A stretch of 63,741 bases of DNA from Phocaeicola plebeius (GTDB lineage Bacteria; Bacteroidota; Bacteroidia; Bacteroidales; Bacteroidaceae). The stretch is taken from contig JALEPZ010000039.1 of NCBI GenBank assembly GCA_022767125.1, positions 1 to 63,741 of the forward strand, given 5' to 3'. This document shows positions 45,209 through 54,300 of the stretch, piece after piece. Each line of letters starts with the position of its first letter. Positions within the stretch are counted from its first letter, which is position 1. Under the pieces are notes generated by a model. The model saw nothing but the letters and a program-made list of their open reading frames with translations. It ran no database searches and had not been told where the DNA came from. Position numbers and translations under genes: made by a program.

Positions 45209-47245
45209 TTAGGCTTTCACACGTTTTAGTACTACAGCCGATCGGGCAGGAATATACAGTTTCAGCCAGCCTTTGCGGTCTTTGACATAAGCCTGATCCA
45301 GACAAGTGAAGTGAGCCATGCTATCGTCGGTGTTACCGAAGCCCCCGAATTCCTTCGCGTCGGTGTTCAAAACCACCTTGTATTCGCCCTTCGGCACGAG
45401 GAAGCCATAGTCGGTGAACGACTGGGTTGGATTGAAGTTGAATACAAATACATAATCCTTGCGGCGGTAAGCCAGCACCTGGTCGCCGTCGTTGTGCCAT
45501 ATCTCAATGACATCACTCTTCTGAATGTTCTTCACGCCTTCAATGAGGTGTATCATCGCCTTGTCAAAGTCACCCAAATAGTGGTAGCACAATTCCTGAT
45601 TGTCTACCAGGTTCCACTGACGGCGGGCATACTTGTGCGACCACCCGTTGCCTTCGCGAGGGAAGTCAATCCATTCCGGATGTCCGAATTCGTTACCCAT
45701 GAAATTCAGGTAACCGCCGTTAATGGTCGAGGCGGTCAGCAGTCGGATCATCTTGTGCAGGGCAATGCCTCGCTGTACGACTCCGTTCTCGTCCCCTTTC
45801 TTGAAATGCCAGTACATATCGGCATCAATCAGACGGAAGATAATGGTCTTGTCGCCCACGAGCGCTTGGTCGTGGCTTTCACAATACGAGATGGTCTTTT
45901 CGTCCGCACGACGATTGGTCACTTCCCAGAACAAGCTTGACGGTTTCCAATCTTCATCACGGCGTTCCTTGATAATCTTAATCCAGTAGTCAGGAATGTT
46001 CATGGCCATGCGGTAGTCGAAGCCATAGCCTCCGTCTTCTATGGGAGCGGCCAGTCCGGGCATTCCCGAAACCTCTTCGGCAATGGTAATGGCACGCGGG
46101 TTCACTTCGTGAATCAGCTTGTTGGCCAGTGTCAGGTAGCAGATGGCATTGTCGTCCTGCGCTCCGTTGAAATAGTCACCATAGTTGCAAAAAGCTTCAC
46201 CCAGCCCGTGACTGTAGTAGAGCATAGATGTCACGCCGTCGAAGCGGAAACCGTCGAAGTGGAATTCCTCCATCCCGTACTTGCAGTTGGAGAGCAGGAA
46301 ATGCAACACCTCGTTCTTTCCATAGTCGAAGCAGAGCGAGTCCCACGCTGGATGTTCCCTGCGTCCGCCCGGATAGAAATACTGGTTCGGGTCGCCGGCC
46401 AAGTTGCCCAACCCTTCCATTTCATTCTTAACGGCATGGGAATGCACAATGTCCATAATCACACTAATTCCCATCTGGTGAGCCGTATCAATGAGCTGTT
46501 TTAACTCATCGGGAGTACCGAAACGAGAAGAGGGAGCAAAGAAACTTGATACATGGTAGCCGAAACTGCCATAGTAGGGGTGCTCCTGGATGGCCATCAC
46601 CTGAATGCAATTGTAGCCGTCGGCAGCTACTCGCGGCAGCACGTTCTCGCGGAACTCGGTATAGGAACCTACTTTTTCGGCGTCTTGCGACATACCGACA
46701 TGGCATTCATAAATCATCAGAGGCGAAACGTTTGGCACGAATGCCTTCTTCTTGAACTTGTATGGCTTTTCAGGACTCCATACCTGCGCACTGAAAATCT
46801 TCGTCTGCTCGTCCTGCACTACGCGGTTGGCCCATGCAGGTATACGTTCGCCGCAACCGCCTTCCCAATACACTTTCATTTTGTACAGGTCACCGTGCTT
46901 CAACGCGTCGGCGGGCAGTTTGATTTCCCAGTTACCGCTGTTGCGCTGTCTCTTGAGCTTGAACTTGGCGTCCTCCTGCCAGTTGTTGAAGTCGCCAATC
47001 AGATAGATGGCCGTCGCATTGGGTGCCCATTCACGGAATACCCAGCCCTTTTTCTCGTCCCGGTGCAGGCCGAAATACATGTAGCCCGAAGCAAAGTCAG
47101 ACAAGGTTTTCTTACCCACCAGTTCCTTTTCTTTGTTCAGGACATATTGGTGGCGTCCGTTGATGGCATCTGCATAGGGTTCCAGCCAAGGGTCGTTGGC
47201 CAGGATTTTCAGTGTAGGTTCTTTGATGACTTTCTTTTCCTCCAT
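45209..47245 (-). CDS. glgB: 1,4-alpha-glucan branching enzyme
   Basis: Forms alpha-1,6 branches in glycogen. 678 residues, closer in layout to the eukaryotic-type branching enzymes. N-terminal CBM48-type domain (about residues 60-160, REWAPNATAIYLIGDFNNW), GH13 barrel with DIVHSHAVKNEMEG (about 267), FHFDGFRFDGVTSMLYYS carrying the nucleophile Asp (about 329-346), TIAEEVSGMP with the acid Glu (about 393), and a transition-state Asp in YCESHDQALVGDK (about 460). C-terminal beta domain (about 570-675). Lies between yhcH and the membrane-protein gene in one operon. Confidence 0.94.
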   Translation of the reverse strand: MEEKKVIKEPTLKILANDPWLEPYADAINGRHQYVLNKEKELVGKKTLSDFASGYMYFGLHRDEKKGWVFREWAPNATAIYLIGDFNNWQEDAKFKLKRQRNSGNWEIKLPADALKHGDLYKMKVYWEGGCGERIPAWANRVVQDEQTKIFSAQVWSPEKPYKFKKKAFVPNVSPLMIYECHVGMSQDAEKVGSYTEFRENVLPRVAADGYNCIQVMAIQEHPYYGSFGYHVSSFFAPSSRFGTPDELKQLIDTAHQMGISVIMDIVHSHAVKNEMEGLGNLAGDPNQYFYPGGRREHPAWDSLCFDYGKNEVLHFLLSNCKYGMEEFHFDGFRFDGVTSMLYYSHGLGEAFCNYGDYFNGAQDDNAICYLTLANKLIHEVNPRAITIAEEVSGMPGLAAPIEDGGYGFDYRMAMNIPDYWIKIIKERRDEDWKPSSLFWEVTNRRADEKTISYCESHDQALVGDKTIIFRLIDADMYWHFKKGDENGVVQRGIALHKMIRLLTASTINGGYLNFMGNEFGHPEWIDFPREGNGWSHKYARRQWNLVDNQELCYHYLGDFDKAMIHLIEGVKNIQKSDVIEIWHNDGDQVLAYRRKDYVFVFNFNPTQSFTDYGFLVPKGEYKVVLNTDAKEFGGFGNTDDSMAHFTCLDQAYVKDRKGWLKLYIPARSAVVLKRVKA

Positions 47246-47265
47246 AAAATATCGGTTGAGTTGAG

Positions 47266-47709
47266 TTAGTTGACACGTACTTTAACAATCACTTTTTTTA
47301 CTCCTTCGGCACTGATGCCCGGTGCGTGGGCATCTTCGGGGAAGAAGATAGCGAACATGCCAGGCTGGATGTCCAGATAATCGGCTGCCAGTCCCGGATA
47401 GAAGGAGATATCTTTCGCGGCATCGTAATCGGCTTCTGCCAGGTCGGCACGTGGAGTATAGCCCATGGTTTCCACTCCCGACAGCGGGATTTGTATGTCG
47501 ATGAAGTCGTTATGGGTCTCAAGTTTGGCTTCGTCTTTCGACTTAGGCTTGGTCTGCGCAAAACTTACCACCAGTTCGCCTTCTTTCAGCACTTCTTTTC
47601 CTGTTTCGTGAGCTGCAAGGTCAGTCGAAGCCAGGTAGTCAAGAGCCTGTGCAAACAGCGGATGAAGCGCAACATAATTTTTCAGGTTTTCAAATTTGTC
47701 TATTACCAT
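47266..47709 (-). CDS. YhcH/YjgK/YiaL-family (DUF386) cupin-like protein
   Basis: 147 residues. Family patterns ETHNDFIDIQIPLSGVETMGY (split as ETHNDFID and IPLSGVETMGY, about residues 64-84) and the C-terminal FAIFFPEDAHAPGI (about 118-131) with metal-binding His/Glu. E. coli YhcH has been linked to sialic acid and sugar handling, but no activity is established for this group. First gene of the operon with glgB 20 nt downstream; its role in glycogen metabolism is inference from position. A consensus promoter lies at 47748-47778. Confidence 0.85.
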   Translation of the reverse strand: MVIDKFENLKNYVALHPLFAQALDYLASTDLAAHETGKEVLKEGELVVSFAQTKPKSKDEAKLETHNDFIDIQIPLSGVETMGYTPRADLAEADYDAAKDISFYPGLAADYLDIQPGMFAIFFPEDAHAPGISAEGVKKVIVKVRVN

Positions 47710-47747
47710 AATCTTATGTATTAATGAATCGGAGTCTTACTACTTCA

Positions 47748-47778
47748 CAAACTTACGATATTTTTTTCGATTTGCAAA
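47748..47778 (-). promoter_or_regulatory. yhcH-glgB operon promoter
   Basis: Minus strand TTTG 47778-47775, 19-bp spacer, TAAGTTTG 47755-47748. Leader about 30 nt. Confidence 0.7.
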
Positions 47779-47846
47779 GAAAAACAGAAAAAAAACAGGA
47801 GAAAGTTCTCACACAGGTAAGTCCGTTGGTAGTCAGTTCCCTGGGT

Positions 47847-48971
47847 TTATGGATTCAGCAGTCTCCCGGCACGGAAAGTGCCCTGGCGGGTCACGTTGCC
47901 TTGTGCGTCTTTTTCAACAAAAGGGCCGTCTTTCTTGCCGTTCTTGAAGGAGCCTTCAAATCGCGAGCCGTCCTTGTTCACAATAACGCCTTTCCCGTGT
48001 TCCTTTCCCTGGGCGAACTGGCCGGTATAGACCGATCCGTCCTTCATGCGCAGTTCTCCTTCGCCTTCCGCGCGGTCGTCTTTCCATTGTCCGATGTATT
48101 CATCCCCGTTTCCCCATAGGTAGCGGCCCTGTCCTGAACGGTGGTTTTTCGCCCATCCGCCCTCGTATACAGCTCCGTTTGCCCATGAAAAGGTACCTTC
48201 GCCTTCCTTCCATCCGTTTCTGAACTGTCCGGAATATTTGTCGCCATTCGGGTAGTAGTAAATACCGTTCCCAGTGCGCTCGCCCTTGGCATAGTCACCC
48301 TCGTAGCGTTCGCCGTTCTGGAAATAGTACACACCTTTTCCGTGTTGGATATCGTTAACCCACTCCCCTTCGTAGCGGTCGCCGTTGGTGTAGTGAAAGA
48401 CCCCTTTCCCGTGGCGAACTCCTTCTTTCCAATCGCCTTCGTATTTCGACCGGTCTTCCCATTCCATCACCCCTTTGCCGTCCTTGAGGTCATTTTTCCA
48501 TTCCCCTTCGTAACGGGCACCTCCCTTCCACAGGTAGATTCCTTTCCCGTTCCGTTGGTCGTGATACCACTGGCCTTCGTAGCGGTCGCCATTGTAATAG
48601 TACATAATGCCTTCTCCTTCCTGGAAGTCGGTGTACCACATCCCCTCGTAGCGGTTGTTGTTCATGAAATAATAGGTACCTTTGCCGTGTTGCTGGTCCT
48701 CAACCCAGTGTCCCACGTATTTTTCTCCGTCATTGAAGGTGTAGGTGCCTTCTCCTTCGCGTTTCCCTTTCACGTATTCTCCTTCGTACACATCGCCGTT
48801 AGGAAATACCGTGCGGCCTTTGCCGTTCGGTTTCTTGCCTTTCAGTTCGCCGGTATATTCGGCGCCGTCCTTGAATTTATAATATCCGATGGATAATTGG
48901 GCATAGGCTTCGCCGCATCCGGCGGCCATCCATACGCAGCCCAGAAGGAATGAGGTTATCTTTTTGTTCAT
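47847..48971 (-). CDS. Secreted MORN-repeat protein
   Basis: 374 residues: signal peptide (residues 1-25, hydrophobic SFLLGCVWMAAGCG then AYA), then fourteen MORN repeats of 23 residues with pattern YEG-x-W-x(5)-GKG, e.g. YEGEWKNDLKDGKG (about residue 150). The last repeat is imperfect (FEGSFKNGKKDGPF). Outside eukaryotes MORN proteins are poorly understood; the repeats form a beta-hairpin rod, here probably in the periplasm or at the surface. A Cys follows Gly in the signal region (AAGC), which could be a lipobox. Follows the M16 gene by 22 nt, in the kdsB-M16-MORN operon. Confidence 0.87.
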   Translation of the reverse strand: MNKKITSFLLGCVWMAAGCGEAYAQLSIGYYKFKDGAEYTGELKGKKPNGKGRTVFPNGDVYEGEYVKGKREGEGTYTFNDGEKYVGHWVEDQQHGKGTYYFMNNNRYEGMWYTDFQEGEGIMYYYNGDRYEGQWYHDQRNGKGIYLWKGGARYEGEWKNDLKDGKGVMEWEDRSKYEGDWKEGVRHGKGVFHYTNGDRYEGEWVNDIQHGKGVYYFQNGERYEGDYAKGERTGNGIYYYPNGDKYSGQFRNGWKEGEGTFSWANGAVYEGGWAKNHRSGQGRYLWGNGDEYIGQWKDDRAEGEGELRMKDGSVYTGQFAQGKEHGKGVIVNKDGSRFEGSFKNGKKDGPFVEKDAQGNVTRQGTFRAGRLLNP

Positions 48972-48993
48972 GTCTTGTTCTTGATTAATGGTT

Positions 48994-50289
48994 TCACACT
49001 TTCTTGCCGGCTACGACCTCCAGAAAGTTTTCCTTGCGCAAATAGTTGCGGGCAGTTTGCTGCAGTTCTTCTGGTCGGATGGTACAGATGGCTGCAGCCG
49101 TCCGTTCCAGAAAGTCGTCAGGGAGTCCGGCGGTATCTTGCATGATCCAGGCATCCGAAACAGAGAACGCACTTTCATAGGTGCGGCACAAATCGCCCAT
49201 CAGGTAGTTTTTCACCATCTCCAGTTCGTCGGAAGGGACAAGCTCTTCACACAGACGGTCCATTTCATGGTACACTTCGCGGACGAGTGGATCTACGTAT
49301 TCATTGGCAGCCTCACAGCCTATGATGACCATTCCGGCATCTGGATAGTGCACCATTCCGGCAGCAATGCCATAGGTATAGCCTTTCTCTTCGCGAATGT
49401 TGCTCATCAGGCGGCTGCCGAAGTAGCCTCCAAAAAGGGTGGTCAGCACTTTCATCCTTGCATAGTCAGGGTGAAGCTGGCCGATAGTAAAGCTCCCCAG
49501 CCGGACGGCACTTTGCAAGGCATCCGGTTTCTCAATCAGCCGGCGTTTCTCCGTAGCCGGCCGGATGGGAAATACAGGCAGTACAGAAGGAGCCGCCCCT
49601 TCCCTTCCCCACGGTGTGTCGCCAAAATGCCGCTCGATACATCGCAAGGTATCTTCGCTCACTTTTCCCGACACATAAAGCGTGCAGTTGGAAGAATGGT
49701 AATGGGCTTCGTAGAAACGGCGGAGCGCGTCTGGCGTGATGCGGTCGTAATCCGCTGCTTCCTTCAGGTACCCCAGAGGGTGTCCTTCACCAAACAGGGA
49801 GCGGGCCATCCATTGGCGGGCTATTGATTCCACGCGCTGGGCATTCACCAGAAACTGACGCTTGTTGGTGTTGACCACCACACTCAGTTCATCATCCGGA
49901 AAGACCGGCTCTTTCAGGAGGGAGGCAAGGATCTCTGCCGACCGTTCGAAATATTTGCCCAATGTATACAAAGTCACGATATTGCAGTTTACCGAGGAGG
50001 AAAGGTCCAGCCATGCACCATAGAAGTCCAGCCGTTCGGCAATCTGTGCAGACGTGTAGCCGCGCGTTCCTTCCCGTAGCATCCGGTTGGTAAAGATGGC
50101 CTGCAGCGGCTGTTCCTGACACCATTGTCCGCCGCGCATCAGGACATCGAAACGGACGACATCTTCGTCGCCCATCCGTAGCACATTCAGCAGGACGCCG
50201 TTGCGCAAGCTACGGCGTTCAGGAACGGCCAGGGTAAATCCTTCCATGGGCCGGATGGCAGGAGGAGTGGTTCTGTCCAGCATCATCAT
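48994..50289 (-). CDS. M16-family peptidase-like protein, apparently lacking the zinc site
   Basis: 431 residues, two M16-type halves: N-terminal domain (about 15-210) and C-terminal domain (about 225-420). The zinc motif HxxEH, normally before a conserved (L/M)F(K/R)GT, is absent: the aligned stretch is FTNRMLREGT (about residues 65-74), with neither His. The R/Y-type motif REEKGYTYGI (about 307-316) of the C-terminal half is kept. M16 proteins often work in pairs with one inactive partner, but no active partner gene is in the window. Shares an ATGA overlap of 4 nt with kdsB; alternative starts at the next two ATG codons. Predicted cytoplasmic, no signal peptide seen. Confidence 0.8.
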   Translation of the reverse strand: MMMLDRTTPPAIRPMEGFTLAVPERRSLRNGVLLNVLRMGDEDVVRFDVLMRGGQWCQEQPLQAIFTNRMLREGTRGYTSAQIAERLDFYGAWLDLSSSVNCNIVTLYTLGKYFERSAEILASLLKEPVFPDDELSVVVNTNKRQFLVNAQRVESIARQWMARSLFGEGHPLGYLKEAADYDRITPDALRRFYEAHYHSSNCTLYVSGKVSEDTLRCIERHFGDTPWGREGAAPSVLPVFPIRPATEKRRLIEKPDALQSAVRLGSFTIGQLHPDYARMKVLTTLFGGYFGSRLMSNIREEKGYTYGIAAGMVHYPDAGMVIIGCEAANEYVDPLVREVYHEMDRLCEELVPSDELEMVKNYLMGDLCRTYESAFSVSDAWIMQDTAGLPDDFLERTAAAICTIRPEELQQTARNYLRKENFLEVVAGKKV

Positions 50290-51044
50290 CTTCCTTGTTG
50301 GGCTGCCAGGAATGCCTCGGCTCGGGCTAGGTCCTGAGGCGTGTCAATGCCAATGGTCTCCACTTCGCTCAGTCCCACTTTGATGACATAACCATTCTCT
50401 AACCATCGCAGCTGCTCCAGCGATTCCGCCAGTTCGAGCGACGACTGCGGCAGGGCGGTAATTTCCTTCAGGACATCGGCCCGATAGGCATACAGCCCGA
50501 TATGTTTATAATAGGTATGTCCCTTTAGCCATGTGGCAGTATCTACACCCCTACGGTACGGGATGACAGACCGGCTGAAATAAAGGGCCCGTCCGCGGGC
50601 ATCTACCACTACCTTGGGAGAATTGGGGTTCTGGAGGGCTTCCCACCCGTCGGCTTCCGTGAAGGGCTTCACCAGCGTAGCGATTTGCGTATCGGCATCG
50701 GAGAAGCAGGCCTTCAACGCCTCCAGTTGGGAAGGCTGGATGAAGGGTTCGTCGCCTTGGATGTTCACCACCACGTCTGCGTTATTACCTACCTTCCCAT
50801 AGGCTTCGTAACAACGGTCTGTCCCGCTCTTATGATGGACCGAGGTCATGACCACTTGTCCGCCAAAGGCCTTGACGGCTTCCTCGATACGGACATCGTC
50901 GGTAGCCACCCATGCATCGTCCAATACTCCTTTTACCTGTTCGTATACCCGTTGAATGACAGGTTTTCCTCCCAACATAGCCAAGGGCTTGGCCGGAAAG
51001 CGGGTCGATGCATACCGGGCGGGGATGATTCCTATATATTTCAT
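50286..51044 (-). CDS. kdsB: 3-deoxy-manno-octulosonate cytidylyltransferase
   Basis: Activates Kdo to CMP-Kdo for lipid A-core synthesis. 252 residues, the family norm. IIPARYASTRFPAKPLAMLGG (read as IIPARYASTRFP and KPLAMLGGKPVI, about residues 5-30), SGTDRCYEAY (about 72), VVNIQGDEPFI (about 91-101) with the metal Asp, YFSRSVIPYRR (about 153), HIGLYAYR (about 182-189), EQLRWLENGY (about 209). First gene of a three-gene operon with the M16 and MORN genes; a cell-envelope theme is possible. Confidence 0.96.
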   Translation of the reverse strand: MKYIGIIPARYASTRFPAKPLAMLGGKPVIQRVYEQVKGVLDDAWVATDDVRIEEAVKAFGGQVVMTSVHHKSGTDRCYEAYGKVGNNADVVVNIQGDEPFIQPSQLEALKACFSDADTQIATLVKPFTEADGWEALQNPNSPKVVVDARGRALYFSRSVIPYRRGVDTATWLKGHTYYKHIGLYAYRADVLKEITALPQSSLELAESLEQLRWLENGYVIKVGLSEVETIGIDTPQDLARAEAFLAAQQGR

Positions 51045-51073
51045 TGTCGTATATTCTTTATTAAGTCAGTTTG

Positions 51074-51105
51074 CAAATATAGTCAATTTCCTCGAAACTC
51101 GCAAA
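51074..51105 (-). promoter_or_regulatory. kdsB-M16-MORN promoter
   Basis: Minus strand TTTG 51105-51102, 20-bp spacer, TATATTTG 51081-51074. Confidence 0.7.
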
Positions 51106-51320
51106 GTATTGCCTTTCTTTTTGGGAAAAGACTGCCGCCACCAGACAATTGCAGGAACGCTCGAAATGGAATGTTACGAATCGGAGGATATAAACCTTTC
51201 ACGTGTTCATTTCGACATAAAAATGGCGATAATTATTTCTATCCGTAAGTTTCTGGAAGAAGCGTCCATAATTCCAATCACAAAACTCCTCCCCAGGAAA
51301 ACATTTTGCAATATATTTTC
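51106..51320. other. Gene-free region between kdsB and gltB promoters
   Basis: Open frames of 143 and 187 codons cross it but run into or out of kdsB antisense and are shadows. No hairpin, repeat or further promoter is evident; space enough for nitrogen-responsive operators, none recognised. Confidence 0.4.
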
Positions 51321-51328
51321 TACTTTTG
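51321..51328 (+). promoter_or_regulatory. gltB operon -7 box
   Basis: TACTTTTG, 55 nt before the ATG. A TTTG is 12 bp upstream, too close for a normal -33 element, suggesting activator dependence or a nonstandard -33. Confidence 0.45.
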
Positions 51329-51383
51329 CAGTCACAATAGGAGTTAATTCAATAGGAAATCATAAAAAAGAAAGCAAACGCCA

Positions 51384-54300
51384 ATGAAAGAGGTTACTTT
51401 TATCAGTAAAGAGAGAAGTGCGGGCGCACAAAGTCAGCCACAGAGAGCCGGACTTTATGATGCAGCCAATGAGCACGACGCATGTGGTGTAGGTATGATT
51501 GTTGACATTCATGGTAACAAGTCACACGAACTGGTCGATTCGGCCTTGAAGGTCCTGGAGAACATGAAACATCGTGGCGCAGAAGGTGCAGACAACAAGA
51601 CCGGCGATGGTGCCGGCATCCTGTTGCAGATTCCCCATGAGTTCATTCTGCTGCAAGGCATCCCTGTCCCCGAAAAGGGAAAGTATGGAACGGGACTGGT
51701 GTTCCTGCCCAAGGACGAAAAGCTGCAGTCGCACATCCTGAGCATCATGATCGAAGAAATCGAGCGCGAAGGATTGTCGCTGATGCACCTCCGTTCGGTA
51801 CCGGTCAACTCGTCCATTCTTGGGAAGAGTGCATTGGAGACCGAACCGGATATCAAGCAAGTGTTCATCACCGGCACCAACGACGTGGAGAACTTCGAGC
51901 GGACGCTCTACATCATCCGTAAGAAAATCGAGAAGCGCATCAACAACCGCGATTTCTACATCGTTTCGTTATCGAGCAAGAGTATTATATATAAAGGTAT
52001 GCTTTCGTCCGTACAGGTACGCGAATATTTTCAGGACCTGACACAGCCTTACTTCACCAGCGGGCTGGCCATTGTCCATTCGCGTTTCAGTACGAATACC
52101 TTCCCTACCTGGAGCCTGGCACAGCCGTTCCGTCTGTTAGCCCACAACGGGGAAATCAATACCATCCGCGGCAACCGGGGATGGATGGATGCCCGCGAAA
52201 GTGTGCTCAGCAGTCCCGCACTGGGCAACGTGAAGGACATCCGGCCGATTATCCAGCCGGGCATGAGCGACAGTGCATCACTCGACAACGTGCTGGAGTT
52301 CTTCGTCATGTCAGGATTGAGCCTTCCCCATGCCATGGCCATGCTCGTTCCCGAATCGTTCAACGACAAGAACCCCATCAGCGAAGACCTGAAGGCGTTT
52401 TATGAATACCACTCCATTCTGATGGAGCCGTGGGACGGACCCGCCGCCCTGCTGTTCAGCGATGGCCGGTATGCCGGCGGTATGCTCGACCGTAACGGTC
52501 TGCGTCCCGCGCGTTACCTGATTACGAAAAACGATATCATGGTGGTGGCCAGTGAGGCAGGTGTCATTAATTTCGAACCCGAGAGCATCAAGGAGAAGGG
52601 ACGGCTGCAGCCGGGCAAAATCCTGCTCATCGATACCCAAGAAGGTCGCATCTACTACGACGGCGAACTGAAGGAACAGCTTGCGTCGGCCCGTCCCTAC
52701 CGCCAGTGGCTGTCGGCCAACCGCATCGAGCTGGATGCGTTGCGCAGCGGGCGTAAGGTGGCCAATAATATTGAAGACTACGACCGCCATCTGCGGGCCT
52801 TCGGATTCACTCGCGAAGATATTGAGCGGACCATCACGCCGATGTGTATGAATGGAGCAGAGCCCACGGCATCAATGGGAAATGACACCCCGTTGGCTGT
52901 TTTGAGCGACTTGCCCCAGATTCTGTTCAACTACTTCCGCCAGCAGTTCGCTCAGGTGACAAATCCGGCCATCGACCCTATCCGCGAGGAGCTGGTGATG
53001 TCGCTCACCGAATACATCGGTGCGGTGGGAACCAACATCCTGCAGCCCAATGAAAGCCATTGCAAGATGGTGCGTCTGCCCCACCCCATTCTGACCAATA
53101 CGCAGCTGGATATCCTTTGCAACATCCGTTACAAGGGATTCAAGACCGTGAAACTGCCCATCCTCTTTGAGGTAAGCAAAGGCAAGGCCGGCCTGCAGCA
53201 GGCCTTGACGGAACTGTGCAAGGAGGCAGAGGAATCCGTAACCGAGGGAGTCAACTATATCATCTTGTCCGACCGTGGCATAGATGCCGAACACGCCGCC
53301 ATCCCCTCGTTGCTGGCCGTAAGTGCAGTACACCATCACCTCATCAGCGTCCAGAAGCGAGTACAGACGGCACTGATTGTCGAGAGCGGTGAAATCCGCG
53401 AAGTGATGCACGCTGCGTTGTTGCTGGGCTATGGAGCCAGTGCCATCAATCCCTACATGGCCTTTGCCGTAGTGGACGAACTGGTGAAGCGCGGCGACAT
53501 CCAGATGAACTATGAAACAGCAGAGAAGAACTATATCAAGGCGGTCTGCAAGGGACTCTACAAGATTATGAGTAAGATGGGTATCAGCACTATCCGCTCC
53601 TACCGAGGCGCGAAGATCTTCGAGGCAGTCGGCTTGAGCCAGGAACTGCTGAGCACCTACTTCGGAACGGCCACTTCTACGGTAGGCGGTATCCGGCTGG
53701 AAGAGATTGCCAAAGACTATATTGCTTTCCACGATGCCGGTTTTGCCACTGAGACCGTCGATCCGCTGTTGCCCAACATCGGCCAGTTCTCTTACCGTAA
53801 GGACGGTGAGCAGCATGCCTGGAACCCGGAAAGCATCAGTGCCCTGCAGTTGGCTACACGTACGGGTAGCTACAAGAAATTCAAGGAATTCACGCGGCTG
53901 GTGGACACGAAGAAGCATCCGGTTTTCCTGCGCGATTTCTTCGAGTTCAAGCGGAACCCCATCTCTATCGACCAGGTGGAACCGGTGGAGAACATCGTGA
54001 AACATTTCGTGACGGGAGCCATCTCGTTCGGTGCCATCAGCAAGGAGGCCCACGAGGCCCTGGCGCTGGCGATGAACAAGCTGGGTACCCGCAGCAATAC
54101 TGGCGAAGGTGGTGAAGATTCCGTCCGTTTCCACGAAACCTACGACGGCATTTCGCTCTGTAGCAAGACCAAGCAGGTGGCTTCGGGACGTTTCGGCGTC
54201 ACGGCAGAGTATTTGGTCAATGCGGAGGAAATCCAGATTAAGGTAGCACAGGGAGCCAAGCCGGGCGAGGGCGGACAGCTGCCGGGCTTCAAGGTGAACG

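Noticed and set aside
50956-51387. 143-codon frame crossing from kdsB antisense into the gltB leader
   Set aside because: It has no own promoter, crosses the kdsB promoter and ends within the gltB start.
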